DNA of 64,000 nucleotides from Spirochaeta thermophila DSM 6578 (GTDB lineage: Bacteria > Spirochaetota > Spirochaetia > Winmispirales > Winmispiraceae). Positions within the stretch are counted from its first letter, which is position 1, and every line of letters begins with the position of its first letter. Of this stretch, positions 48,294 through 58,300 are shown in pieces. The notes under the pieces were generated by a model, which searched no databases, was not told where the DNA came from, and saw only the letters and a program-made list of their open reading frames with translations. The position numbers and the translations under genes were made by a program. The stretch covers positions 2,108,001 to 2,172,000 of the forward strand of contig NC_017583.1 in assembly GCF_000184345.1 (NCBI RefSeq), written 5' to 3'.

Positions 48294-48297
<4 letters not shown>

Positions 48298-48944
48298 GTA
48301 TTCCTCCTGGGATCGGTGTGGGATTCCTCGAGCTGAGATAAAAACGAGAGTGCCCTGTCCCCCCTGAACCATCCTCCCACCGTGCTCCTCACCACATAGG
48401 TGAAGACGAGCTCCTCGAGGTCCTCCTCGGTGCGGTGTGTCTCGAGCAGGGTGAAGAGTCCTTCCCAGAAGGCGCGGGCGAGCGCCCGGGCGAGGGGCTC
48501 GTGGAGGTGCCCCGGGAGGGTGTTGTCCTCTTTGAAGTGGTGAAGGATGTTGTCCGCCATGGCCCGAACGAAGAGAGGGAGCGTCCCTGCGAAGGGGCTT
48601 CCCCCGCTCTTCTTGCAGAGGAGGATGAGAGGGATCCGTTGCTCCACGATGAAGTCGAAGAAGGATCGGAAGGTCTCGAGCTCCCCACCCACAGCCCACG
48701 CAGGACTGTGCCACCCCTCGTCATGGTGATGGTGGAAGAGGTCGAGGAGCGATGCGTAGAGCTCACCCACCAGGGCCTCGAAGAGGGCTTCCTTCGAAGG
48801 GAAGTAGGTGTAGAGGTTGGAGGTGGAGGTACCGGCGAGACGGGCGATGCGGCGCATCGATGCGCCGGAAAACCCGTGTTCCATGAACTCCTCCTGCGCC
48901 GCCCTCAGGATACGCATGCGCACATCGTCCTTTTTATACTGCAC
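48294..48944 (-). CDS. TetR-family regulator of the adjacent ABC exporter
   Basis: The protein has 216 residues. The HTH GFSGASMRRIARLAGTSTSN and TYFPSKEALFEALV match the TetR DNA-binding domain (residues 8-55). The C-terminal ligand domain is helical and has a run of four His near residue 72, which may bind metal or be incidental. The GTG at 48944 has AGGAG six bases upstream. It is first in the tetR-ATPase-permease unit and should repress it by the dyad at 49015-49026. Confidence 0.9.
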
Positions 48945-49014
48945 GGCGCTCCTCTCGGGTCCTTGTTGCGGCGAGAGGCATGATGCCATCGGGGGATGAC
49001 ACCCTCTCAAAAAC

Positions 49015-49026
49015 GAACACATGTTC
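49015..49026 (-). promoter_or_regulatory. Candidate TetR operator
   Basis: GAACA-CA-TGTTC perfect dyad starting two bases after the -10 element of the tetR promoter, on the expected start site. Confidence 0.5.
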
Positions 49027-49027
49027 A

Positions 49028-49057
49028 ATAATAAGGCATGGTTTCTCCTCTTGTCAA
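49028..49057 (-). promoter_or_regulatory. tetR-exporter promoter
   Basis: Consensus TTGACA (49057-49052), 18 bases, TATTAT (49033-49028). Confidence 0.7.
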
Positions 49058-49102
49058 GCGGTACTTTATCTTTCACGCGTCCGTCTGGTAGGCTTTCCGT
49101 CC

Positions 49103-50344
49103 ATGGAGGGACTTCCCGACTATACGCGCACCCCGGCCTTCGAGCGGCGGGTAAGGCGTCACGTGAAGGCACAGGAGCACCGCATCTTCGTGGAGGGGGT
49201 GGAGGCGTTTCTCCCCGAGCTCGAGGCGGAGCTGGTAGCCCTGGGGTATGCGCCCGTACGGGAACAGGGGGGATTCGGGGTGCAGGGACGGCAGGAGGAT
49301 GTGTACCGCCTCAACCTCCACCTCGCGACGGCCTCTCGTGTGTGGCTCGAGGTGGCCTCCTTCCACGCCACGGCCGCCGAGGGCCTCTTCGCCGGCGCGG
49401 TGCGGGTGCCGTGGGAGGTCTTCCTCAACCCGCTCCTCCCGATACGCGTGGAGGCACGGCTCACACACAGTCCGATCGGCCACGAGGGTCGGGCGGCGGG
49501 GGCGGTGCGGGATGCGGTGGCGCGCAGGTTCAGGGAGGCGGTGGGGACCGCGGTGCGCTGGGACGAGGGGACCGGGGGAGCGTGGGTGCAGCGGGTGTGC
49601 GTGGTGGGGGTGCGCAACCGGTGCCGCATCCTCCTGGATACGACGGGGCCTGCCCTCTCGTTCCGAGGCTACCGGGTGGTGCAGGGCGAGGCGCCACTGC
49701 GGGAGCACCTGGCGGCCGGGCTGGTGCGGAGGGCGCTGAGGGTGTGCGGCGCATGGCCGCGGGTGCCGGATGACCTTGTGGTGGCGGATCTGTTCTGCGG
49801 GTCCGGCACGCTCGCGGTGGAGGCGGCCTTCGCAGTGTACGGGGTGGCGCCGGGGAGGGGAAGGGGGTTCCTGTTCGAGCGGATGCCCTGGCACAGGGAG
49901 GGCGCGTGGGGCTTCGTGCGGAGGAAGGCGGAAGGGGAGGCGAAAGGGGGACGGGTGATCGCGGGGGATGTGGACGGCGAGGCGGTGGAGGCGGCGCGGG
50001 CGAATGCGAGCCGGGCGGGAGTCGAAAGAGGGATCCGCTTCCTCCAGAGGGACTTCTTCGCCCTGGACGCGCAGCATCTGGGGGGCGAGCGGGGCCTCCT
50101 CGTGAGCAACCTGCCGTACGGCGGACGCCTTCCCCTTCCCCGGGACCTTCACACGCACGTGCTCCGCCACTTCGTGCAGGTCTTCCCCGGCTGGTGGGGG
50201 CTCTTCCTCCTCCCCTCACGCATCGGGTCGTCCTTCACTCCGGGGCTCTCGGTACGCCTCGTGGCTCGATTCAACCACGGGGGCATACCCGTCTCTGCGA
50301 TCTACGTCGGTCCACAACGGGTGGACAGCGATCCCAAAGCGTAG
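49103..50344 (+). CDS. THUMP-domain RNA methyltransferase, RlmL/RlmK-N type
   Basis: The 413-residue SAM enzyme probably forms m2G in 23S rRNA. A THUMP-like domain occupies about 50-150. The Rossmann fold has DLFCGSGTLAVEAAF (motif I) and SNLPYGGRLP (motif IV NLPY) for the catalytic N-methylation. It lacks the C-terminal RlmK part of the E. coli fusion. The 3' half is much richer in G (for example 49500-50000) than neighbours. The ATG has no ribosome-binding site; a weak TAGGCT ends eight bases before it, so it may be another leaderless gene. Confidence 0.85.
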   Translation: MEGLPDYTRTPAFERRVRRHVKAQEHRIFVEGVEAFLPELEAELVALGYAPVREQGGFGVQGRQEDVYRLNLHLATASRVWLEVASFHATAAEGLFAGAVRVPWEVFLNPLLPIRVEARLTHSPIGHEGRAAGAVRDAVARRFREAVGTAVRWDEGTGGAWVQRVCVVGVRNRCRILLDTTGPALSFRGYRVVQGEAPLREHLAAGLVRRALRVCGAWPRVPDDLVVADLFCGSGTLAVEAAFAVYGVAPGRGRGFLFERMPWHREGAWGFVRRKAEGEAKGGRVIAGDVDGEAVEAARANASRAGVERGIRFLQRDFFALDAQHLGGERGLLVSNLPYGGRLPLPRDLHTHVLRHFVQVFPGWWGLFLLPSRIGSSFTPGLSVRLVARFNHGGIPVSAIYVGPQRVDSDPKA

Positions 50345-50366
50345 TATATTTACACTATAGTCGATA

Positions 50367-50381
50367 TTGGAATCATTACAG
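50367..50381 (+). promoter_or_regulatory. PerR-box-like site upstream of perR
   Basis: The 15 bases TTGGAATCATTACAG match 11 of the 14 defined positions of the Bacillus PerR box (TTATAATNATTATAA), 8 bases before the perR ATG. Confidence 0.5.
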
Positions 50382-50388
50382 AGTGTAT

Positions 50389-50826
50389 ATGAACAGAACA
50401 GCAGAGGCCTTACGAAAAAAAGATGCAGTGGCCGTCCTCAGGGAACACGGGATAAAGGTCTCCCACCAGAGGGTCCTCGTCCTCGAGTACCTGCTCGAGC
50501 ACGACACCCATCCTACGGTGGATACCATCTATCAGGACCTCCTCCCCCACGTACCCGGTCTCTCCAAGACCACCGTCTACAATACGGTGAGGCTCTTCGT
50601 CGAGAAGGGCATCGCCCAGGAGCTCACCATCGAGGGGACCGAATTCCGCTACGACATCGCCGACCCATCCCATGCCCATTTCAAGTGTGTGCGCTGTGGT
50701 GCGCTCTACGACCTCCCCCTCCCCCAGGAACTCTCCGCAGCTCTCAGGGTCCCTCCCGGTTTCAGACTCGAGGAATCGCACCTCTACCTCAAGGGAGTCT
50801 GTCCCTCCTGCACACGCACGAATTGA
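50389..50826 (+). CDS. perR: PerR-type peroxide regulator (Fur family)
   Basis: The protein has 145 residues. A winged helix (HQRVLVLEYLLEHDTHPTVD, then GLSKTTVYNTV) precedes a metal-binding dimerisation domain. CVRC (100-103) and CPSC near the C-terminus make the structural zinc site. His41, Asp89, His95, His97 and Asp108 align with His37, Asp85, His91, His93 and Asp104 of Bacillus PerR at a constant offset of four; the two Asp favour PerR over Fur. It would sense peroxide by iron-driven His oxidation. A PerR-like box precedes it and another precedes dps. The longer upstream frame was rejected. Confidence 0.9.
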   Translation: MNRTAEALRKKDAVAVLREHGIKVSHQRVLVLEYLLEHDTHPTVDTIYQDLLPHVPGLSKTTVYNTVRLFVEKGIAQELTIEGTEFRYDIADPSHAHFKCVRCGALYDLPLPQELSAALRVPPGFRLEESHLYLKGVCPSCTRTN

Positions 50827-50878
50827 CCGGCGGGAATCCAAGGGGTAGACGGGAGGAGGGATTTTTGGTATACTTAAA

Positions 50879-50904
50879 TTGTACTAATTACAAATTAGTA
50901 TAAA
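50879..50904 (+). promoter_or_regulatory. PerR-box-like operator on the dps promoter
   Basis: TTGTACTAATTACAA (50879-50893) matches 11 of 14 PerR-box positions, and an overlapping perfect dyad TACTAATT-ACA-AATTAGTA spans 50882-50900. TATAAA at 50899-50904 is the likely -10, so a bound repressor would cover the promoter. Confidence 0.6.
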
Positions 50905-50925
50905 TACCAATTTTGGAGGTGCCAC

Positions 50926-51378
50926 ATGGCTGCCGTATCCAATCCCGAAACCGCACGATTTCTCAACGAGTACCTCGCCGATCTCTCGGTGCTCTACCAG
51001 AAACTCAGGTCTTTCCACTGGAACGTGGAGGGCCCGGCCTTCTTCACACTCCACGCAAAGACCGAGGAGTACTACGACGAGGTCGCCGAGGAGATAGACG
51101 ATGTCGCGGAGCGCATCCTGATGATCGGCTCCAGGCCCGTCTCCACGCTCAAGGAGTATCTCGAGAGGGCATCCCTCAAAGAGGCCCCCGCAAAGGTGTA
51201 CCGAGCCGAGGAGATAGTGGGACACCTGGTGGACGACTTCTCCACCCTGGTGGAGGCCCTGCATCGGGGGATCGCCGTAGCCGAAAAGGAAGGGGACCCG
51301 GGGACGGTGGACCTACTCACCGGATCACTCCAGCGCTACGAAAAGGAGCTCTGGATGCTCAAGGCCTTCTCGGCCTGA
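50926..51378 (+). CDS. dps: Dps-family ferritin-like protein
   Basis: A 150-residue protein of the four-helix Dps fold. LRSFHWNVEGPAFFTLHAKTEEYYDE carries the ferroxidase His, His, Asp and Glu that lie between subunits of a 12-mer. It oxidises iron with peroxide and stores it. There is no long basic N-terminal tail, so DNA binding is not evident. GGAGG precedes the ATG. Control by PerR is inferred from the operator and from the neighbouring perR gene. Confidence 0.95.
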   Translation: MAAVSNPETARFLNEYLADLSVLYQKLRSFHWNVEGPAFFTLHAKTEEYYDEVAEEIDDVAERILMIGSRPVSTLKEYLERASLKEAPAKVYRAEEIVGHLVDDFSTLVEALHRGIAVAEKEGDPGTVDLLTGSLQRYEKELWMLKAFSA

Positions 51379-51395
51379 GACCATCACGGATGAAA

Positions 51396-51420
51396 AGAGG
51401 GGAGCGTTCGCTCCCCTCTC
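51396..51420 (+). terminator. dps terminator
   Basis: AGAGGGGAGC, loop GTTC, GCTCCCCTCT (51396-51419), followed by CTCTGTAG. It lies 17 bases after dps, between convergent genes. Confidence 0.75.
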
Positions 51421-51442
51421 TCTGTAGTGCATACACAGGGGT

Positions 51443-53080
51443 TTACTTCGCCTTGTAGCCGTAGAACTGCTCCATCTTGGCCTTTCGCTCGTCGATGATG
51501 GCCTGTCCTCCGGAGCTGAGGTAATCCCTCATACCCTGATCGAAGACCTTGTCGAAGTCCGAAGGCTTGGCGATGACCGCCTGGACCAGGAGGTTGTTGC
51601 GCTTCTCGGAGAGGGCGGGACCCATCCCCTCTTCCGCCTTGATCTCTCCCACGTTGAACCGCTTGATCAGGCGAAGATCTTTCGACCAGAGATCGAGGGA
51701 GCGCACGATGTACTCGGGCTCCACCTCGGGATAGCCGAGGGCCATGGACTTCCTGGTGATCTCCGGATCGCCGAGATCGAGACCGTTGAGGGTGATGGTG
51801 TAGTCGTAGTTAAAGGGGCCGTGCATCGCAAGCTCGCCCTCCACCTTGAGCATCCGGATGGTCCCATCGGCCAGCACCTCGTGGTGCACACCCTCCTGTC
51901 CGATCTGGAGGAAGCGCCGCTTCGCGGGATCGCTGATCCAGTTCACGTACAGGAGCGATGCGAGCGGTTCCTTGTTGGAAGCGGGGAAGAAGATCTTGCG
52001 GTCAACCGGGATTCCGGAGTACTTCCTGTACTTGCCGCCGTCGTTCTTGAAGGTATCGATCGCCACGAACGCCGCATCGGGCCCCACGATCCTCTTCAGG
52101 TTCGCATGGATCGAGTCCTCACCACCGCGGTACGGATAGTCGTGGTTCTGGATGAACGCCCCCACATACCCGGCCTTCGCGAGGTTGTCAGGGGTCGGAT
52201 CACCCACAGGATAGAGGGGGAAGTCCTTCCAGATGAGGCCCTCGTTGTACCACTTGTTGAGGAGTCGGATGGCCTCCTTGGTTCCCGGGTGGAGGAGGTT
52301 CCTGTCGTCGAATCCATAGATGTAGTACTCCTCGTCGGAGATCTTGTCCGGGATGAACGACCAGATGAGATTCCTCGCATACCAGGCCACGTCCACCGTG
52401 AGGAGGAAGGGGATCATCTTGTCCGCATCCTTGCCCAAGAGCGTCTCCGCATTGTCACGGAAGGCCCTGATCGTCCTCTCGAACTCCTGACGGGTCTTGG
52501 GTTCCTTGAGACCGAGCTTCTTGAGCCAGTCCTGACGGATGAAGGTCACGGTGCCGGTGATCGGTTTGCGGATCCCCTCGATGGCCCACAGGGTGCCGGT
52601 GACCGGATCCTGATCGAAGTAGATGAACTCGTCACCCAGGAGATCCCAGAGAGCCTTCAGCTGCGGCTTGTACTGGTCGAGGAGCGGAGCCAGATCCAAC
52701 ACACCGCCCATGTTCGCATAGGTCTGGATGGTGGGATAGTCATAGGTGTAACACACGTCAGGGGCCTCACCCGCAGCGAGCAGGTTGTTGAGCACCTGCA
52801 CCTCCTGCCAGCGCGGCACGGGCTTGAAGATCACTTCCACGTTGTGATCCCGGAGCATCCCTTCCTTGATGTAGTCGGTCCAGATGTTGTCGTCGGCGGG
52901 GGTACCACCGCGATCCCAGATCTCCACCGTGATCGTCCGCGTAGTGGTGAAACGGCCGTTCACCAGCTCCTCCGTGCCCGCCGTCGGCGCGGCCTCGCCG
53001 CCCTTCTCTCCTTGTCCTTCCGCGAAGGCGAAGGAGACCGCCGTGAGGAGGCACAGAAGCACGATCAATGCCTTTTTCAT
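51443..53080 (-). CDS. Extracellular solute-binding protein of a LplA-like sugar importer
   Basis: A 545-residue exported protein. The signal peptide ends near SFAFA-EGQ (about residue 20) without a lipobox Cys, so it would be free in the periplasm, unlike the lipoprotein at 14976. The rest is a two-lobed binding fold of the large LplA/YtcQ type (ITVEIWDRGGTPADDNIW; GEAPDVCYTYDYPTIQTYAN). AGGAGG precedes the ATG. It is last after two permeases. The ligand is unknown; the divergent GH2 suggests a beta-linked oligosaccharide. Confidence 0.88.
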   Translation of the reverse strand: MKKALIVLLCLLTAVSFAFAEGQGEKGGEAAPTAGTEELVNGRFTTTRTITVEIWDRGGTPADDNIWTDYIKEGMLRDHNVEVIFKPVPRWQEVQVLNNLLAAGEAPDVCYTYDYPTIQTYANMGGVLDLAPLLDQYKPQLKALWDLLGDEFIYFDQDPVTGTLWAIEGIRKPITGTVTFIRQDWLKKLGLKEPKTRQEFERTIRAFRDNAETLLGKDADKMIPFLLTVDVAWYARNLIWSFIPDKISDEEYYIYGFDDRNLLHPGTKEAIRLLNKWYNEGLIWKDFPLYPVGDPTPDNLAKAGYVGAFIQNHDYPYRGGEDSIHANLKRIVGPDAAFVAIDTFKNDGGKYRKYSGIPVDRKIFFPASNKEPLASLLYVNWISDPAKRRFLQIGQEGVHHEVLADGTIRMLKVEGELAMHGPFNYDYTITLNGLDLGDPEITRKSMALGYPEVEPEYIVRSLDLWSKDLRLIKRFNVGEIKAEEGMGPALSEKRNNLLVQAVIAKPSDFDKVFDQGMRDYLSSGGQAIIDERKAKMEQFYGYKAK

Positions 53081-53142
53081 GGTATCCTCCTATGATATAA
53101 GATGATAGAAGCCGCACACAACGGTGCGGCGGAACGCCCCTC

Positions 53143-54012
53143 CTATTCCTTGATGGACCCCAGAGTCACCCCCTGAATGAAGTAACGCTGGAGCCACGGA
53201 TACACCAGGAGTATCGGCACCGTGGCGAACATGACCGCGGCCGCCTTGAGACTCTCGCTGAGACCGAGTGGGATGTTTCCCTCGAGGGAGTAGGTCTCCA
53301 CCTCGCTCACCGATTGGATGAGGAAGTAGAGGAGGAGGGAGATGGGATAGAACTCTCGCTTGTTCATGAACATGAGGGCATCCGAATAGGTGTTCCACCT
53401 CCCTACCGCGTAGAAGAGCGCGAGGGTGGCGATGATCGGCAGGGAGAGCGGCAGGTAGATGCTCACGAGTATGCGCACCGGGTTCGCACCGTCCATCTCC
53501 GCCGACTCCCGGAGGCTCGTCGGTATCGTATAGAAGTAGTTCCTCATGAGGATGATGTTGAAGACGCTCAGGCAGTAGGGCACGATGAGCACGAGGGGGT
53601 GGTTCAGGAGCCTGATGTCCTTGAGGAGCAGGTACATGGGGATGGTACCCGCATTGAAGTACATGGTGAAGAGGATGAGGGACATGATCACGCTCCGTCC
53701 CTTGAGATGATCGTAGGTGAGCGGGTAGGCGCAGATCGCCGTCATGAAGAGCGAGAGCATGGTCCCAGCCGCGGTGATGATGACCGTCCAGACGAAGGCC
53801 CACGTGTACTTCGTATCCTCGAGCACGAGACGGTAGGCCTCGAAGTTGAGCCCCTTGGGCCAGAGACCCACCTCTCCCCTCACCAGATATTCCGAATCGC
53901 TCAGAGACCTTGCCAGCAGATTGAGCATGGGCAGGAGACACACGACGATGACCAGGATGCTCACTGCGACCGCGATATAATCGAGATATTTCGAATCCCG
54001 TGACATTCTCAT
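53143..54012 (-). CDS. Sugar ABC transporter permease, LplC/YtcP type
   Basis: About 289 residues and six membrane helices. The EAA loop reads LRESAEMDGANPVRILVSIY near residue 180. The C-terminus YFIQGVTLGSIKE is the usual ending of this permease class. ATG at 54012 was chosen because GGGAGG lies seven bases upstream; a GTG two codons earlier is possible. It pairs with the LplB-like permease, and no ATPase is encoded here. Confidence 0.9.
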   Translation of the reverse strand: MRMSRDSKYLDYIAVAVSILVIVVCLLPMLNLLARSLSDSEYLVRGEVGLWPKGLNFEAYRLVLEDTKYTWAFVWTVIITAAGTMLSLFMTAICAYPLTYDHLKGRSVIMSLILFTMYFNAGTIPMYLLLKDIRLLNHPLVLIVPYCLSVFNIILMRNYFYTIPTSLRESAEMDGANPVRILVSIYLPLSLPIIATLALFYAVGRWNTYSDALMFMNKREFYPISLLLYFLIQSVSEVETYSLEGNIPLGLSESLKAAAVMFATVPILLVYPWLQRYFIQGVTLGSIKE

Positions 54013-54026
54013 CTTCACACCTCCCC

Positions 54027-54971
54027 TTACAGGATACCGCGCTCACCGAATCGCTTGGCCAGACGATCGGCCAGCACCAGAAGCATCACGTTGATGACCG
54101 ACTGGAACAGCCCCACCGCCGTGGTGAGGGAGAACTGGAGTCCCCGGATGCCATAGTTGTACACGAAGATGGCGATCACATCCGAGACGTCCTTCACCAG
54201 CGGATTACGGAGTGCGTAGGGCCTGTCGAAGTAGCTCCCCATGAGATGTCCCAGGGAGAGAATGAGCAGGATCACTATGGTGGGACGTATTCCGGGCAGG
54301 GTGACGTGCCAAATACGGCGGAGCCGCCCGGCCCCGTCTATGGCAGCGGCCTCGTAGAGCTCCGGGTTGATGCTCGTCATGGCCGCGAGATAGATGATGG
54401 TGTTCCATCCCACGCTCTGCCAGATCCCGAGGGCCACATAAGTACCGACCCAGTAGTTCGGGTCGTTGAGGAAGGGTATCGGACCGGCTCCCAGCTTCTT
54501 CAGCCAGATGTTGAGGAGGCCCGTATTGGGGGCGAGGAGCTGGAGGGCCATCCCGGCGATGATCACCCATGAAAGGAAGTGGGGCATGTAGGCGATGGTC
54601 TGGGTGACCCTCTTGAAGCGGCGGTACGGGAGCTCGTTCAGGATGAGGGCCAGGATGATGGGCGCCGGGAACCCGAAGAGGAGATCGAGGGAGTTGAGCA
54701 TGAGGGTGTTGCGGAGCGCGAGGAGGAAGTCCTTGTTCTTGAAGGCTATTATGAAGTACTCGAACCCGTGATTGTCGGCCCAGGGCATCTCCCAGGGACT
54801 CTTCACTATGCTGTACTTCTTGAAGGCGATCTGGATATAGGTCATAGGGATGTACTTGAAAATGAAGAAGTACAGCATCGGCAAGAGGAGCATGAGATAG
54901 AGCGTCCAGTACTTGCTCAGATAGGTCCTCAAATCCTTCGTCTTCACTGCTATACTCGGCGTTCTGTTCAT
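54027..54971 (-). CDS. Sugar ABC transporter permease, LplB/YtcO type
   Basis: A 314-residue inner-membrane protein. Helices lie near 22-45, 95-115, 130-155, 185-205, 230-250 and 285-305. The EAA loop reads LYEAAAIDGAGRLRRIWHVT near residue 210. The ATG at 54971 begins six bases after TATACT with only a GGTG overlapping the -10 region, so a leaderless mRNA is predicted. It is first of the permease-permease-binding protein unit, an order opposite to the 13-16 kb importer. Confidence 0.9.
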   Translation of the reverse strand: MNRTPSIAVKTKDLRTYLSKYWTLYLMLLLPMLYFFIFKYIPMTYIQIAFKKYSIVKSPWEMPWADNHGFEYFIIAFKNKDFLLALRNTLMLNSLDLLFGFPAPIILALILNELPYRRFKRVTQTIAYMPHFLSWVIIAGMALQLLAPNTGLLNIWLKKLGAGPIPFLNDPNYWVGTYVALGIWQSVGWNTIIYLAAMTSINPELYEAAAIDGAGRLRRIWHVTLPGIRPTIVILLILSLGHLMGSYFDRPYALRNPLVKDVSDVIAIFVYNYGIRGLQFSLTTAVGLFQSVINVMLLVLADRLAKRFGERGIL

Positions 54972-54977
54972 GTCACC

Positions 54978-55007
54978 AGTATAGTACCAGGTTTTCGATC
55001 CTGTCAA
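54978..55007 (-). promoter_or_regulatory. Importer promoter, leaderless spacing
   Basis: TTGACA (55007-55002), 18 bases, TATACT (54983-54978), six bases, ATG. The AT-rich run directly upstream could act as an UP element. Confidence 0.7.
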
Positions 55008-55343
55008 TAAAAAATTTTTTAAAATACCTTTAATAAGTCTGTCAAAACAATACCGGCTTCTCCCTCTCCCTCCTCCTCTCCGCCCCTCGTCCTGCCGGGC
55101 ACGCGAACAGGGGACGTCCCTCGTGTACAACTTCATCCACTATAAAAATCTAACGCTCCGGCTCTCCGGGCGTGGGGAGGACACGGCCGCCTTCCCGGAC
55201 AGAGGATCGACAGACAAGAGGACAACCCGATGACCGTGTAACCCTTGTGGGGGGGCCGGCCCGCCTGCGAGGTGCCTGCAGGGTTGTGCGGACATCTCCT
55301 TTCTGATGTAATATCCCCCATCCACGAAGGTCCACAAAGGGAG

Positions 55344-55349
55344 TATATA
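55344..55349 (+). promoter_or_regulatory. GH2 -10 element, leaderless spacing
   Basis: TATATA ends six bases before the ATG. The -35 is poor (TCCACG, 17 bases upstream), which suggests an activator. The nearest AGGGAG is too far for a ribosome-binding site. Confidence 0.45.
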
Positions 55350-55355
55350 CCACCC

Positions 55356-58300
55356 ATGAACCGGATGCAACTTTTCAACAACGACTGGGAGTTCGCCGTA
55401 ACACCGCCCGGCACCGAGGAGTGGCACGGGCTTTCCTTCCGCCCGGTGGAGATCCCCCACGACTGGCTCATCGGTGACAGTACGCGTCTCTACGAGGACT
55501 CGACAGGCTGGTACAGGAAGATCCTCGTCTGGGAGGGGCGAGCGACGCACGCGTCCCTCTACTTCGAGGGAGTGTACATGGACAGCACCCTCTACGTGAA
55601 CGGGAGGGAGGCCGGCAACTGGAAATACGGGTACTCCTCGTTCGAGCACGAGATCACCCCCTTTCTCAGGGAGGGTGAGAACGAGCTCGTGGTGAAGGTG
55701 GTGCACCGGGCCCCCAACAGCAGATGGTACTCGGGAGCGGGAATCTATCGGAACGTGTGGCTCATCCTCCGGGGAGCGAGCTACATCCCCACCCATGGGG
55801 TGTACGTGACAGTGCGAAAAGGCGAAGAGACGTGGAGCGTGGAGATCGAGACCGAGCTCCACCTCACGCAGGAGGCGGTCCTCGAGCACACCCTGTGGTA
55901 CCGGAGGAGACCGGTCTCCTCCTGCCGGAAGATGGTCTCAAGGGACACCTCCCTCGACGCATCATCTCTCGAGGTACGAGACCCCCTCCTGTGGAGCCCC
56001 GAGGCGCCTCACCTCTACACCCTTCTCACCCTCCTCTACGACGGCGAAGGAACCATCATCGAGGAAATTCCCACCCCCGTGGGGTTCCGCCACCTCGCCT
56101 TCCATCCCCATCGCGGCCTGCTGGTGAACGGGATGCCCACCAAGCTCCATGGCACCTGCGAACACCACGACCTCGGCGCCCTGGGCGCGGTCTTCAATCG
56201 GGCGGCGATGCGCCACCGGCTCTCCCTCCTCAAGTCGATGGGGGTGAACGCCCTCCGGACGGCCCACAACATGCCGGCACCCGATCTCATGCACCTCGCC
56301 GACGAGATGGGATTCTTCGTGGTGTCCGAGGCCTTCGACATGTGGGAACGGCCCAAGACGCGATACGACTACGCACGATTCTTCCCCGAGTGGTACGAAA
56401 GGGACGTGGCGAGCTGGGTGCGGAGGGACAGGAACCATCCCTCCCTCCTCATGTGGAGCATCGGCAACGAAATCTACGACACCCACGTGAGCGAGCGGGG
56501 AGTGGAACTCACCCGCCTCCTCGCCGCCGAGGTGCGGAAGCACGACCCCAAGGGGAACGCCCCCGTCACCATGGGGTCGAACTACATGCCCTGGGAGGGA
56601 GCGCAGCGATGCGCCGATATCCTCAAGGTGATAGGTTACAACTACGGTGAGGCCTACTACCACGAACACCACGAGGCCCACCCCGATTGGGTCATCTACG
56701 GGAGCGAGACCGCCTCGGTGGTCCAGAGCCGGGGGGTATACCACTTCCCCTTCGACTGCACGATCCTGGCGGAGGAAGACGAGCAGTGCTCGGCACTGGG
56801 CAACAGCTCTACGAGCTGGGGTGCTCCTTCGCATGAGGCGTGTATCGCCGCCGACAGGGACGCCCCCTTCTCCCTGGGACACTTCATCTGGAGCGGGTTC
56901 GACTACCTTGGGGAACCCACGCCCTATCATACCAAGAACTCGTATTTCGGTCAGATCGACACTGCGGGGTTCCCCAAGGATTCCTTCTATATATACAAAG
57001 CGGCATGGACCGACTACCGACGTGATCCCTTCGTCCACATCTTCCCCTACTGGGACTGGAACCCCGGACAACTCATCGACGTGAGAGTGTGCTCCAACGC
57101 CCCCCGGATCGCCCTCTACCTCAACGGCCGCCTCATCGGGATCAAAGACATAGACCATCAGCACGGCACCGAGCAGACAGGGTGGTGGAAGATCCCCTAC
57201 GAACCCGGGGAGCTCGTGGCCCTCGCCTACGACGACGAGGGCAGGTGCGTGGCACGAGCGGTCCGCAGGTCCTTCGGGGATCCCGCCCGACTCAGGCTCA
57301 CCCCCTCACGGGAGTTTATCGAAGCCGACGGCCGGGACGTCGTCTTCGTGACCATAGAGATCCTCGATGCGGAGGGGAACCCCGTGGAGAATGCCTCCAA
57401 CCGGGTGCGGGTGGAGGTTCGGGGGGCGGGACGCCTTCTCGGGCTCGACAACGGCGACAGCACCGACTACGATTCGTACCATGCCACGAGCAGGCGTCTC
57501 TTCAACGGGAAACTCATGGCCCTCATCGGCGCCACCAGGGAGACGGGCCCCGTCGAGATGGTCGTCCACTCCAAGGACCTCCCCCCCGCGCGTCTCATCC
57601 TCACCGCCGTCCCCTCGGAGAGGACCGACCTCGACTGCATCTCGGTGATCCACCGGGCGGAGGAGAAACCCTGCCGCACCGGCCGGGAAGACGAGATCCC
57701 GGTGAGGAAGATCGAACTCACGGTGATCGAGGGGACGCGGATGCTCACCCCCGACTCCCCCTCAGTACGCATCGAGGCGCGACTCCTTCCGGAGAACACC
57801 TCGTACCGCGAGGTGGAATGGAAGGCGGTCACCCCCAACGGCATCGAGACCCCCCTCGCCCTCGTCCGGCCGGAAGGTCTCGAGGCCGTGGTCACCGCCC
57901 GCGGCGACGGGAGTTTCTTCGTACGGTGTACCAGCAGAAACGGCACTGACACGGTACGCCTCATCTCCCAGCTCGAGTGCACGGCCGAGGGCTTCGGCCG
58001 ACTCCACAAGGATCCGTACTCCTTCATCTCCGCAGGGCTCTACGACGACAGCAACGGGAAGGTCACGCCGGGGAACGAGAAAGGCATCGCCACCGCCCGG
58101 GATGGGATCACCATAGTGGGATTCACCGACCTCGACTTCGGACCCGACGGGTCGGACACCATCACCATCCCCATCTTCGCCCTGAGTGCCGACCCCTACC
58201 GGCTCCAGATCTGGCGAGGCCATCCCGAAGCCCCGGAGAGCGAGCTCCTCGCAGATGTGATCTATCGGAAAGACCCCGTCTGGAATGTGTATCAGGAGGC

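Larger units (their letters stand above)
54972..55355. other. 384-base divergent control region between importer and GH2 genes
   Basis: No gene is seen. It holds the importer promoter, an AT-only stretch near 55007-55027 unlike the GC-rich surroundings (UP-element-like), a second TTGACA on the minus strand (55045-55040), the perfect palindrome GGGACGTCCC at 55111-55120, and the GH2 -10 element. A regulator site is likely but no regulator gene is adjacent. Confidence 0.5.

Noticed and set aside
49500-50000. G-rich stretch as a sign of horizontal transfer
   Set aside because: The composition shift stays within one methyltransferase gene and no mobile element or repeat flanks it.
55141-55146. 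TATAAA as a GH2 promoter -10
   Set aside because: No -35 at 16-18 bases and over 200 bases from the start; the TATATA at 55344 fits better.
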